From positions 2,542,001-2,606,000 of the forward strand of contig CM082580.2 of the NCBI GenBank assembly GCA_040954595.2: a DNA stretch of 64,000 nucleotides, read 5' to 3'. This document shows, piece by piece, positions 46,201 to 58,545 of the stretch. Source of the DNA: Balanoglossus misakiensis. Its lineage: Eukaryota; Hemichordata. The position numbers and the translations under genes were made by a program. The notes below the pieces were generated by a model. That model was not told where the DNA came from and ran no database searches. It worked only from the letters and a program-made list of their open reading frames with translations. The first letter of the stretch is position 1. Every line of letters begins with the position of its first letter.

Positions 46201-49200
46201 CATTTAGTTAATTTGCTTTTGAGTTCATTAAAATGCAACTTTGAGCACCGTATTTTACAAAATTTTCTCGTGTGGGAGGGGAGACACACACCCCCCCCTA
46301 CCACACCCACCCCCGCCACTTTTCTTGTTTTACCAATCCTACCAACTATTGTATTGACTTGTCATTCTTATTGCAACGATTCAATTACTTTAAGAAAATT
46401 AGAATTGAGGTGTGGGAACCCTCATTCCCTATATTGCATACAGTGTACATATGATCAGGACGGAGAATGTTTTCGGCGTGGGGGGGTCATCATATTTTTT
46501 GGCCTGTCAAAGGGGGGTCATCATTTTTTGGTCCTGGTGAAGGGGGGGGGTTCGGCCTGATTTTGAAAACCCATGACACAAACTTGCCGACCCCCCCCCC
46601 CCGGCCGTAAAAACTGAACGGTCCCTAAGAAATATATCGAGTGTAGAGATTTTACATGTTAAACTCTTGTTACGAAAGAATCCGATAAAACAATCATAGT
46701 AACAGGCTAGTTTGCGACGAACTGTCAACGGAGGGGCTACTATTTAACTCTTAACCTGCCTGGGTAAAGTGTTAACGTTAAATTTGATTTATTTCACTTT
46801 GGTAGAGTTTCCACCAAAGCGAGGCTATGACCTCAGGTGAATGACGTTGAGAGGTAAAGAACGTTGCATATTGCCTTTCCAGAGGGCGCCGTCAATGACC
46901 TTTGGCTTTTCAGAGACGCGGTGCAAGACGTCTCTCCAAATCCGTTTGAGCTCGTGCTGTGATTGGCTAGTACCATGCAAGATGTTGCTTCATATGATTG
47001 GCTAATATGCCAGACAGAAGTTCCATCGCGTGCATGATATGGATCGCGTGCACGTTCGATCAGTACGCGTAACGTCCTTGTCACGTGACGTGGCATACGT
47101 GTAGAACAGACGTTCAGAACAACAAACGACACTTGTACTCGTAAATTATGATTACGTGTAAAATAATTCCGATTATCTCAATTTTTGGCGATCGATCTAT
47201 AAAAATGAAATCGTGAAGTAAGTAGGCAACCATGGTGATACTTCCGGTGGAACGCCATTGACGAATCAGTTACCTTCCCCTAAATCGAATGCCACTTCAG
47301 CGCTCTCATTGGTTGAACGAAACGGATTTGGAGAGACCTCTTGACCAGCCAGAACGCAACGCCTTCATTAACATATGCAAATGCGAAATCTGATTCGAAA
47401 AACGAGACCGTTACACTGAGCCCCGAAAAGGGTGTCTGAATTGGGTCATTTTTTTCCCCAACTTTGGTCATCAACCGCTATTAATGGCGATCGTTCTGAG
47501 TATTTTTGTTGGATTTATTTGATAGTACATATATCGAACTATATCTCAAGGAGTATTTTTGACGATTAATGCAGTAGTTGCAGAGAAATAACGAAAAGTA
47601 CAGAGTAATGAAAATTCACGTTTTGGAAACATGCCTCGCTAAATTCTTGAACGGACTGTTGCACCAACTTTTTGTAGAAATCCGATGACATATTTATAAA
47701 ATATAGACATTGGCCCTTCTTACAGTGAAGTTTGTATACTTTCCGGGGCATATTAACGAAGTTATAACGGTTTTAATTTGTTTACTTTTTGCTGTGATGA
47801 GATCATTTTCAGTGGGAAATGGCGGGAGTTTACAGCGTAACCCATTGTCGAGCGTTTAGTGCAGAATGTGTGTATATTGTTTACGTCCCACATGTACATG
47901 TAGTGTTGATAAATGCACATGTTGGAAATGAGTTCATTATATATCGGCTAGTAAGACTACCTTTTATTCTTGAAAATTATCGATGATCATCGAGATCTGC
48001 CTAAACTACGTTAGCACTGGCGGCTGCGTGTATGAATTGCAGGGGCTGTGTGTCCGCTTACGGCGCAGCGTAACCCTGCGATGCCTCAACACCACAGCCT
48101 TTGGAAGAATAAAATACAGATTTCGTCGAATGTGGTGCTTCACAAAAAGAAAAACATTATTGAGCGACAACACAAACGTTTCTAAAAAATCAGTCCGGTT
48201 CTTTCAACTCCACAATCGCGTTAAACAGAGACTGCAAACAGCAACTGGGATAATTGCGTATTTACTAGTGTTTACATCAGCGACCGGGAAACCTCGGGTC
48301 ACGTAGGTCATGTGACGACTTCCGGGTAAAATCGCCCGTTTTTTAGCGAAAATTCTTGAACTGACCGTTGCACTTGTATCTTTACCAAATTTTTTTACAC
48401 GGTCATTTAAAGTGTACAAAAACCCACATTACCCTGAAATCTGTAAACTTTCCGGTGCATATTATGGATACTGGAAGCGAAAAACTGGACCATATTTTCG
48501 ACCGCTAAAGTAACCTTCGGAAAATCGCCATAATATCAATATTTCAGTAAATAATTCTAAAATCCATTTGGATAGCACGAAAGAAGACATGTCAGGAGAG
48601 GTTTTCGCTTTTACATGATTTAAAATAATGCTCTCTAGCGAAAGTTACGGCAAGTTGAAAATGCCTCAAAAAACGGTCTGTGAGCGGCCATTCAAAATGT
48701 AACGGTCCTGATCTGGATAGGCGATAATATGCTAATGAAGGTGTTGCGTTCTGGCTGTGACCGCGTCTCTGAAAAGCCAAAGGTCATTGAGGGCGCCCTC
48801 TTGAGAGGCAACGTTGCATACGGATTTGCGACGTTTGGTAATCGGAAACTCCCTCGTAGGCTTATAGGGGTTCCGGGTTCGCTTCCGGTTTACAGGGGAA
48901 TCGGTCCGTTTGAAACAAAGGAAGGCAGTGGGGCCGAGTTAGAACAATGGGGTGAAATATGGTTTAATGTAGTTAGGTGGGGCCAAGTTTTGGTGCACAA
49001 AGTCCTCTTACAGCTTACTACACCATTCCAAATAAACTTTGACCACCTATTTTACTTGACATTGTCGGTATCTACACAGGAGTGTGGAAAACAAATACTA
49101 AATATATAGGTGAACTTCCTGAATGGGCTTTTAACCTTTCCACCACCATGGTTCAGTCGAAACCCATTGTTTTCTATGGTAAGGTTGGACCTATAAAGAG

Positions 49201-50619
49201 GGAACTAGGGGTGAGAGGATTTAAAAGAAGTAACATTTCCACAGTAGTAATACGAGAGTTCAGCACAATCCTGTGGTAAGATGTTGACTCAGATTTTACG
49301 AACAGCGACTCGTGGATTATACATTTGCTACAAAACAATTATCACTCAATCAATTATTTTCTCAAGTCTTGAGGTAAATGACAAAAGAATTTTCTTCAAT
49401 TTTAAGACCGCAGAGAAAACAACCACAGGCTGACACCAACCGTCAAAACTCATGCAGTAGACTTTAAGAACTTACCTCTCTTTCCTAATCAAATATCACC
49501 CCTTCACACACCACAGTGTTTCGAACAGTACTGAACAAAGTCGCGTTAATAAAGATCTGTCGATTTGCCTCAACGAGAACTCCTTTATAGGTCTTGTTAG
49601 TAATAAATCACCCGAGTCTGTCATACAAAATGCAAATCTGCCGTACGGCAATTGGTTCAATATTTATAGCGCTAGCGACTTGAGACGAGACGCACTTTGC
49701 TCAGCTAAACCTGGCTCAGTTATGTAAATATAATGACCGAGCCTCAACTATATTTAGACATGAGTGGAGGGAAATCACTAGAGCTTGTTTCGGGAAGATT
49801 TAATTTAACAGGACAGCGAATGTTCCTTGTAATTCTTGGTGTATAGAATTGTTGCCTGCGTCGTATTTGTAATTGATAAAGCGAGCACAAGATCTGCAAA
49901 CTTTACAGCAGCTGAAACGTTGGCAGTAACGAAGCGGAACTAACCTGCCCGATATTATGTCACTGTCCTCATCATTAGGAAGCTTTTGTATGCTTTGAAA
50001 CAAAGGTGTGATTGTTTACCGCAACTTGTTCGGTACAAGCTTCAAGAGAAGCGCACAACAGAAAAATGTGTAGCTCGGTTAGCTCTGTCTAGCTCTAGTG
50101 CATTTGGTAAAGTCAATCGACGAATTTGATATCTTCTGTCCGTTTCCTAACATTACATCGGTTAACACACATGTCACAATATGATGTCAGAAAACAATGT
50201 TTTGAACGAACTTTAGGATCAGTCTGGTAAAATGAATGAACGATCGCCAATTTTTTCACCACTTGTAGAGAGCGACGGGAGAAAGTACGACGTCTATTTT
50301 GACAAGGTCACGTGGGACGAAGCTCTCGACCTATGCAAGTCCGAGACTTCATTTCTGGTGAGAATTCAAGACCTGAGTACCCAGGACGCTTTAGCAAACT
50401 TCCTCAAGAGTGAGGAACTTTCGACAGGTAGGAGTCGAGTGCTGACGTGGACAGTTGCTAAGGAGACAGCCACGCGGGGGCTTTTTGTTATTAAACATTT
50501 ACTCAACGCAAGCTTGTGTGGGTACAGCAAGCACAGTACAGAACTTTGGCCTGGACTTATCAGTACAACATTGAGAATGAATGAATGAATCAATGAATCA
50601 ATGAATGAATCAATGAATG

Positions 50620-50682
<63 letters not shown>

Positions 50683-53600
50683 TCAAAAACAGACTACATG
50701 TAAGGATTTATCAAATGTCTTTGTGTAGGAAAATTCTGGATCGATGCGAGTGACGTTGGCGACGAAGGCGCCTGGAAAGATTCCGTGGGAAATAAACTGA
50801 CGTTCTCTGCCTGGGCAGCCAACGAGCCAAACAATGGGATTCCCGGAAACATCAGTGAAAACTGTGCATATTTGTCAAGGTAACGTACACATTCTGTTCC
50901 ATCCTGTCTTTTGGTGTCATATTACTTTACTTTCCTGATTTTACTTCACTAAATGTACGTGCTCATTGAATTAGATCAACATGATATATCGACTGTATTT
51001 GCAGTGGTGATGACTACCTATGGAATGACGACCGCTGTGACAGCCATAAGTACTTCATATGCCAGTCTGGTGAGATATGCATTTCCTTGTAGTCGTTTTC
51101 AATAATGAATACATGTACGATGATAGCTTCTCAGCAACACCGATAACGACAACAGGCAAGTTATATTGTTACTTTGTGCTCAGCTAATAAGATGTGACCC
51201 CAATCATTTTTCTCATAAATTAATTTATCTCTGGCTCATTCCTGAAAGGGACAAAGTCTCTCTCTCGCTGCCCCTTTTCCATTAGTTATGTTTGATACAA
51301 GACACCGTCTATGTTATTCTACATGTGGATATATAGTGAAATAACGTTCAACCACACACATCTTCCATCCCGCTTGTAGACACGAGAGTGAAAAACTCGC
51401 CAAAATGAATAATCATATCCTACAAACTGATAGCCCACTCTGCCACATGTAGAATAACATAAACGGTGTCTTGCAAACAGGGCAACAAGAGAGAGACTTT
51501 GTCCCTTTAAACTGTATCGTTCTTTGATAAGGTTCCACATCCAGATGCTATACCACATTAGATGGGTACGACTACACAGGGACGGTGTCGATGACCGAGG
51601 GAGGCTTGGAGTGTCAGTACTGGTCAGAACAATCCCCTCATCGCCACGCCAACTACAGACCGTACCCATCGTTGAGCGGACACAACTATTGCCGCAATCC
51701 TCCTGGTAGCAGCAGGGACAGACCCTGGTGCTACACCACGGACCCTGACACTAGGTGGCAGTATTGTGATGTGGGTGAGCCAGGGTGGCCATGCGATTCA
51801 GGTAATGACCACAGAAAAATGACAGCAGATAGACAAAGTTGCCTGCTGTTTATCGTCCTTCAAATAGAATGTCTCTACGACATCAACCAGTCCAAAAGTA
51901 ACACCCACTCTTACAATATACTGGATCTGAACACATTGACAATACATTATTGGAATTCATTTTAGCTTTTTAGGTATTGGAATTGGTTTGTTCCGCATGT
52001 AAATAAACTGTGTGTACTTTCTTAGCCTTACTAAAGCTTACTACTTAAAATTATTTATCATTTTGACGTCTACATTTTTATGTCGGTCAAATTGGTCTCC
52101 AGACGACACTGAATGCTACACAGAACACGACGGAAGTGATTATCGGGGTCGTGTCAGCGTGACGAACTCTGGGAAGGCGTGTAAGAGGTGGAACGAGCAG
52201 CGCCCCCACGAACACGTCTACCGGGGCGATGACTACGTTGGGGAACACAACTACTGTCGGAATCCTTCTCATTCCATCAAACCATGGTGTTACACAACAA
52301 ATCCAGGCGTTCGCTGGCAATACTGTGACGTCTGCCCCGAAGGTTAGATTTCAGTAGATATGCAGCATTAAATATGCCAAGTTATTAAAACATACCTTTT
52401 AACATACAACGGTACATAAATGCTCACATTTTTGTGAACTTAGTGCACCAAAACGAAGTTGCCACAAGGGACCAACACTCAAATACACGAGATCATTAAC
52501 TGGGTATTGCCCACTTAAAGCTCAGCACAGTATCGTATAAAAACTGCTACATATGTCTACCAAAAGTAAGTAAACAGATGATTGTGCCAAGCCAATTATA
52601 GCTGACATTGAAACGCCCATTGCTGTAGAAGAGTGGAAGTTTGAGGTATCCGGTAAAGTGACAGGCCATGAAGAGCCTTGTTTCGCATGTTCAGTTAATT
52701 ATGAGTGGGTACAAACAATGGAAGCGATATCCTTGTTCAGAGCATCAAATCATCGCCGAAATTGGCCAAAGAACCTCATGTGAACACTATCTTATAGGCA
52801 AAATTAAAAAGTCGTGTTACAATCTATATCACATGACTGTACTTCCAGCATTGGCCTTGATGTCAGCTTCGGCCAGAAACATCGCCCTCACAAAAGAAGC
52901 ATACCAGAGCAGCCTGCTGACGACCAGTGGAGTGGCGTCGAATGCCGTCGACGGCTTCAAAAGCCCTTACTGGGGAGACGGGTCGTGCAGCCACACCAAG
53001 CGACAACGAGACCCCTGGTGGAAAGTGGACCTCGGCGTTCCGTACTTTGTCGACAGAGTTGTAATCACTAATCGTGCAGATTGTTGCCGTGAGTATTACT
53101 AGTACATGTTTTGTTGGCTTCAGTGCAATAGTTTCATAATACCTCGTTTCAGGACTCGACAGAAATATTCCTCGACAGAAGACATATTTACTTTCACCAC
53201 GATACTTATAAATGGCGTTGATGAAGCACAACAATCTCGTGTAAACCACGGGCTGTTTCTCCATTTAGCGACGCGTTTGACGGGCGCCGTTGTGCGTGTT
53301 GGTTCCAGTCACAGCGTCCAAAGCAACAGTCGATGCGGAGAAACAGTCAACCCGTACAGAGCTGCAGAGTCAACAACTCTGACGTTCGACTGCGGCGCTG
53401 TCAGAAGGATTGGACGCTTCGTCAGCGTTCAGCTGGAAAACCAATACCAGTTTCTGACGTTATGTGAAGTTGAAGTCTTGGGCACCCGAGGTAAGCTTTT
53501 AAGCTAACCATATATACAGCCTGGTCACGTAAGCTTACCATTCCGAACAACGAAATGTAATAGAGGGTATGGTGTCTGTGTATACACTACGGTCACTGTG

Positions 53601-56600
53601 TGGAGTGACCGTGTATACACATACTGTGGACGTAAAGGGTGTCACGATCATGACATACATGTACACTTGAAGGGTATTGCAGCCTTAAACTTATCAGGAA
53701 CTATACATTGTTAGTTTTAGGGATGAACAATTATATTTTAGAAGGGCCGAATTATATCTAAAGTTTGTAAATATTATGGAATATGCTAAAGTAATGTGGG
53801 CGTGAAGGGGTACTTTTACATATAGTATTGAATGTATACAGCTTCACAAACTTATTCACGTAATCACAGCTGAACTTTGGAGAGCAGACAACCGTTGTGG
53901 TCCGCAGCACCTTACTTCCTCCAACGTCACAGCCGAATGCAACCCGGATGGAGAGAATCCTTGCTGCTCGCCATCTGGTTGGTGTGGTAGGTCAGCTGAT
54001 CACTGCACATGCCCTGGTTGTAGAGACTTCCGGAAGATCTATCAGCTTGATGCAGCCTATGTAACCGAAGGTATGACCAGAGTCCCTCTATCACAGATAG
54101 AGGGACTGTGGTATGACCTGCATGTTGATTGGTCAAGATTGGGCTACTCACAGTCACCATGGTAGTATTGAATTAGTTTAGTGAGTGGACATATGACGAA
54201 ACTTACAATCATTAAAAGTAAAATGCTTATGTCAGTTGTAGGGCAGGATTAGCTCAATATTTTCGAAGTAATTGATCTCATTTCTTGGTCTTTCTTGCCA
54301 GAGTCTCAAAATTATATTTTCTTTCCCGGATTTGACTTTTTTGTGGACACTATGTTGTTACCTTTGTCGTGTTTATGTTGTTTTTGTAACGTTTGTGCTT
54401 GACAATTGGAGTCAACACGGCACTTTTGACGACAGGTGGTGTTAACATAGCGCTGAACAAAAAGGCGTCACAGAGTAGCGTTTACAACGCTTGGGCGCCC
54501 TCCCACGCCGTTGATGGATTCAAAAGCACCCTTGTGAAGGACAATTCCTGCGCTCACACATCCAAAGAAGACGACCCATGGTGGATGGTGGACCTGGAAT
54601 ACCCACACGTCGTTACAGATGTTGTAATTACAAACCGCAGAGATTGTTGTTGTAAGTTTTAAATTCATCTCTCCACATTGCTTCAGACAGTGCGGTTTAG
54701 CAGCTTTCGAAAAAGTGTTAAGGTATTACATCAATGTTGGGGGTCTAAGTCATACAGGGTACTTTGGATCTTGTGTACATATTTCTTAACTGTTAGCGAC
54801 GTACCCTTCGCGCGTGTGACGACAGGATACAACTTGGCTTTCTTGAAGGACCCACGCACCCCAAAAGGTATTGGGTACAAGATTCCCTTTTCTTTCATAC
54901 TTTCAGCTACGCGTCTAGAGGGCGCTGTCGTACGTGTCGGCTCCAGCTATAACATTCGAAGAAACGACCAGTGTGGCCAGACTGTGACCCGCTACCAAGC
55001 AAGAGAGTCGACCACGATAACATTTGACTGCAAGGCGGGAACGGTTGGTCGTTTTGCCAGTGTTCAGCTGGAAGGGAAGCATGAGTTTCTTACTCTATGC
55101 GAAGTGGTAGTCCATGGCGAGCACGGTACGTTCGGGACAAAATCATACATTTTATATCAATTGATGATGGTTCCCTGCAACATGGTATTCCTTTGTGCAG
55201 TAGTCTGGTTTCCATTTTATGTCCCTGGAAAATAGAAGCACGGAAATGACAGCGCCACTTCTGTTTCGGACGTTGCGCTTGGACAGAATGGCATTATCAG
55301 TGGAAGATGGCAGCTGTAGGTGGGGGGGGGTGGTGGTCAATTGATCAATGAAATCTGTCTCTGTGTATGCTATCATCCATAGTTCAATTATTTGTCACTT
55401 TAGTATAAAGTTGAGATATTCCTAATGTTCGGCATCATTACAGCCAAGCTTTGGAGGTACGATCGCAGATGTGGTCCAAAATATCCAACAGTATCTAACA
55501 TACCAACCGAATGCAATCCCCTCGGCAAACACCCATGCTGTTCGCCCTCTGGTTGGTGTGGCATGTCAGTCGAACACTGCCAATGCTCTGATTGTCTGGA
55601 CTACAGGAAAATTCATGACCTCAGTCCCAGGCAGCTCCAAGTACCAACAGGTTCGTTTGTCATTGGTTTTTTTTCAGCCATTGGTGACAGTGCCATTTTT
55701 GGTTCGAGTACCTACATGCTGTTTGTTAGAGCAAACGATGTTGCCTAAATTCCCTCTTCGCTGGGCTCGTCTGTGTTTTAAAGGTATATAGTCACCCCTA
55801 ATTTACATACGCCCATATATGGCTGAAATGGCGTATTTGAGCGTTCTAAAGAACATATGGTGGCTCTCTTTTTTCGCGTGTGCCACCCATTGAAAATCTG
55901 TGACTGGCTAGATCTCAATTTGCCATAGTAACTATAGCTAATTTTCCATAGGTGACCGTATGCATTTGAAGGCCCATTACATGTATTACTCAAGCATACG
56001 TCGAAAGGTGAATGTCGCCATTCAAGTAACAAAATACGTTAGAAAATTCGTAAGTGTTATCAGACCTGTCAGTGACCTATCTACACACCAATGAATCTAA
56101 TCGGAAACAGTGTCCGAAATTGTTATGCGAGTAGCAGCTCAGTAGTTTTCCATCATTGATATTTGATTTCACAGGGGATTCGAATCTTGCGTTGAACAAA
56201 CCTGCCTCACAGAGCAGTCTACTCAACGCGGTAGGAGTGGCGGCTCACGCCGTGGACGGTTTCACAAGCGGTAACTATATCGACCATTCGTGTACACACA
56301 CTCTGCGAGAAGAAGACCCTTGGTGGAAAGTGGATCTTGGCGATAGCTACGTTATCGACCGAGTTGTCATCACGAATAGACAGGACTGCTGTTGTAAGTT
56401 TGACATAGAGGGGGTCTACCTCCTCTATTAACGAAGGTTTGACGTAAAAAAAACACAATTGCAAAGATGCGTGAACATCACAGCGCGTATATGTCAACCT
56501 TGTCACTGTGCTACATTCCTGATATAGGCCTATCACAGTTGAAACGCGTCCAAGTGGCCCTGAAGGCTGAATATGAATATTCGTGCTATACATTGCACGT

Positions 56601-58387
56601 TTACTAGGGTAAATAAACAACGCAATGACAGCGTATTTTATGGTACATTACAATCAATTAGAGCAAAGCTAAATTATTCATTGTCGCTTCAACATCGCCA
56701 CGCCTCCATTCGCGTTGAGTCAACATGTTGTCTGCTGCATCGCAATGATGAGGCAAAACTCTATCAAAGCACCTCCGAAGTAAGCAAGCGCACGCGCATG
56801 TCACCAGGGCGACGGTACTCTGTATTTGAATGACTGCAGATGATTCCTAGAAATTTTACCACAACGATATGCGACGTACAATGCGAAGGTTATCGACCAC
56901 AAATTGAGAACTCCTCCAAGGTGAACGACCGTTTCGCTCACCTGTAGCGGGCATTGCGTCACGCGGTGGAGCGGTCACGAAAAATAACGCTCGCAGGAGA
57001 TAACATAACAAAACTTACCCCCTCCTCGTCTTTAATTCTGTCCGAAAACGCTGGTAAGCGTTGATATCTTATCCATTGAAATGTCCGTCAACTCGCTTTT
57101 CCTGTCGTATTCCGGGTATTCCACTCAAGCAACGCGATATACTTAAACTGTAACTTTCTTCGAAACTGCATTCAGTCCAAATAAACACCAATGTCATAAG
57201 GTGTAAAGATGACCACTTGGGAAAAATTGAGTCTATTTCTGTCTTTCTCCCTCGATACTATGATGTTTCAGCCTCGAGGTGTACGCACGACAACCTCCAT
57301 TTTGTCTTTTTTTGATGGTAATTATCTCCCCGGCTCACTATTAATTTTTTTCTCTCCAGCAAAACGTTTGAGAGGGGCTGTCGTGCGTGTTGGAAGCCGA
57401 CCAGACTTCAGACGCAACCACAGGTGCGCAGGTGCGCTCGGCTGGTCTGACGTCACCACCAGTAGGATATCTGTCGAGTGTGGCGGTGTACGCGGGCGTT
57501 ACGTCAGCGTGCAACTCGAAGGACACTACCAATTTCTGACACTTTGTGAGATCGAAGTTTACGAAGTTGAAGGTATTATCACAGCACATTAAAAACTTGA
57601 AGAAATTAGACTGAAAAAAAAACATCCCAGCGTTGATCGAAGGCGCTGGGGTCAGAGAGCGCCCTCGAACGACGGATTTTTCATTCTACGAAGAAACGTT
57701 TTCATGCACTTGCGAACTCAGCTGATTCCAGGTGCAATATTTACGCATGGGTTTCTTGCTCGACAGATGTACGCACAAAAGAGTCGAACATGGAATGTCG
57801 GCATGTGTATTCGGACAGGAGCAATGGTCTCTACCATGCAGTACCCCACGTCAGGTGTGAGGAGGGTTGGATAATGACTGAATGCAGTGTGTTTACATTT
57901 TCGGGTATGACTGACGGAGCACAAATCAATGGTAACTCTCGATCCGCCTATCTCATCTTATCCATATTTTCGCTTCTTCCACTATTCAGTGCATTATAAT
58001 CAGTAATACATTACGCAGTAATACATAAAATACAGGACGTTGTCGCGCTGCTTACCCACACTGCAACTAATATTTAACTTCATGGTAAGACACGTTTATG
58101 TCTTTTAATTAAATTCAATAAAAAAGCTATTTCATTTTAAAGTATTAAACATTGACAATTCTTGAATCGGATTGTTGTGTATCAACAGACTGGAGCACAT
58201 TTTAGGTAGTAGTGTGAATATTTCCTTAAACGACACAGCGGTGCCCAAAAACTGTCACGTGACTTGAATTTCTTGTTGCTATATTTCAGATGATGGTGTC
58301 TGTGAAGCTGCCAATGACAACAGGGCTGGCATGGCTACCAACGCGCTTAATCTCTGGGTTGTAGCCACGTGTTGTAGAGATGAATGA
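43212..58387 (+). CDS. Mosaic secreted lectin: C-type lectin, 2 kringles, 3 fucolectin, 2 hevein-type, PCSK9 V-like
   Basis: Exons: 43212-43335 (signal peptide; inferred), 50269-50427, 50729-50879, 51005-51069 (C-type lectin with EPN and WND, four Cys), 51532-51801 and 52103-52342 (kringles, six Cys each), 52867-53088 and 53269-53490 (FTP 1), 53870-54070 (hevein-type), 54436-54651 and 54907-55125 (FTP 2), 55444-55650 (hevein-type), 56175-56393 and 57360-57572 (FTP 3), 57722-57931 and 58290-58387 (PCSK9 V-like, RCEEGWIMTEC then ATCCRDE). 3036 nt, 1011 aa, in frame. Almost every intron is phase 1. EPN predicts Ca-dependent mannose-type binding; the His-Arg-Arg fucose site (CSHT, NRADCC, TRL) looks kept in all FTPs; hevein modules bind chitin or GlcNAc. 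Probable secreted pattern-recognition protein. The signal exon lies 6.9 kb upstream and fits by phase only; the alternative is an ATG at 50232 without signal peptide. FTP 1 could also begin at 52849. Confidence 0.82.
43727..44725 (-). CDS. RING finger protein with Cys-rich fingers and C-terminal CaaX box
   Basis: A single uninterrupted 332-codon frame. The C3HC4 RING spans residues 17-58 (CAIC, LCSHVFCRPC, CPLC), the fold of E3 ubiquitin ligases. An Arg-rich stretch follows (89-110). Three C2H2/C2HC-like fingers come next, at about 124-145 (CPVC), 155-177 (CPQC) and 203-225 (CPSC..H....H). After a low-complexity Pro/Gly region it ends HRRRRKCSIL. CSIL is a CaaX box whose final Leu favours geranylgeranylation, and the adjacent basic run would help membrane binding. 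Likely a membrane-attached E3 ligase; the RING resembles TRIM/TRAF types but there is no coiled coil or TRAF domain. The gene is intronless and antisense within the presumed first intron of the mosaic lectin, which suggests a retrocopy-like origin. Confidence 0.85.
   Translation of the reverse strand: MDSADFSEEIYEALLQCAICKSRMIQPKVLPLCSHVFCRPCIGGLMTSSGRTLVCPLCRVDNYRAVPGGNVDNLPVGHFIVRLDGIVSRHRRAPANGGRRRSLRLSRRRRGQLAQGGTPSQLNCPVCSMVFQDLQLLQAHVEVCLYDKSGRYLKCPQCNRVFLKDDVFTIQAHFVECRPDISLVDVSFGADQTGRDQQEWFMCPSCDDIYDDMAAMETHLATEHQETAAGSHEREGAPDNRHRPLDAVDGDTQVDPQPGRPGQQPLAIDNEYESIASSTAYGGSYIVPIGPRDITVGVPLGARAPAPLPANNAPPPAQPTQPHRRRRKCSIL
44730..45180. other. 5' flank of the RING gene, no other feature
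   Basis: No coding signal. It should contain the minus-strand promoter of the RING gene, but no TATA box is obvious. Confidence 0.4.
45182..45290. repeat. Near-perfect palindrome, about 109 bp
   Basis: The arm CCTGGGATCATATTTCTCAC is followed by a GAGTTGGGGATTTTCTG core and the inverse arm GTGAGAAATATGATCCCAGG, so the strand can fold into a long hairpin. Probably a MITE. A related TATATTTCTCACAC fragment follows at 45282. Confidence 0.75.
45685..46625. mobile_element. 941-bp non-autonomous TIR element, PIF/Harbinger-like
   Basis: Ends GGGACCGTTCAGTTTTTACG and the exact inverse, running into GGCCGGGGG/CCCCCGGCC. TAA is duplicated at both sides (45682-45684, 46626-46628). The interior carries the core GAGTCCACAAAATTGCAATT shared with the elements at 3010 and 29348, and repeats parts of itself (the TTAATTTGCTTTTGAGTTC motif occurs twice, 46014 and 46207). 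No transposase. Confidence 0.8.
46850..48830. mobile_element. About 2-kb foldback-like element with nested inverted repeats
   Basis: The outer arms, about 46851-46935 and 48748-48830, are inverted copies (GAGACGCGG / CCGCGTCTC, GGCTTTTCAGAG, TCAATGACCTTTGG, AACGTTGCAT). Inner pairs are 46928-46948 with 47320-47342 (TCTCCAAATCCGTTT) and 47343-47377 with 48725-48760 (CAGCCAGAACGCAAC). Two imperfect direct copies of a CTTGAACxGACxGTTGCAC...AACTTTCCGG segment occur inside. The open frame 47983-48306 within it is unrecognised. Confidence 0.65.
48831..50230. other. Intronic stretch before the C-type lectin exons, no gene recognised
   Basis: Open frames such as 48729-49109 show no known motif and overlap the foldback element. 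I see nothing else to report here. Confidence 0.4.
50575..50682. repeat. (AATC)n / (AATG)n microsatellite
   Basis: Tetranucleotide array starting as mixed GAATGAATCAAT units and ending in pure CAAT units, in the intron between the two first C-type lectin exons (the next acceptor is 46 bp on). Confidence 0.95.
55779..55970. mobile_element. About 190-bp MITE, copy 2
   Basis: Inverse-orientation copy of 19669-19859, in an intron between the second hevein-type exon and FTP 3. Ends TTAAAGGTATATAGTCACC and GGTGACCGTATGCATTTGAA. Confidence 0.8.
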
Positions 58388-58539
58388 CGTCATGATTCAA
58401 ACGGACGGTCATCATCAACGTTTGACATGCGTGCGACCAAAAAATCTGACATTTGTCAATGATCGGAAAATCTAATGTGGATTTGAATGTTTTTTTCACA
58501 CAATGTACACCCGTTTGTGATTTCATAAATGAACCTGCC

Positions 58540-58545
58540 AATAAA
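58540..58545 (+). promoter_or_regulatory. Polyadenylation signal AATAAA of the mosaic lectin gene
   Basis: AATAAA lies 153 nt after the stop codon at 58385-58387. Confidence 0.55.

Noticed and set aside
48729-49109. 126-codon frame at the right arm of the foldback element
   Set aside because: No known motif, begins inside the inverted-repeat arm, and no exon partners were found.
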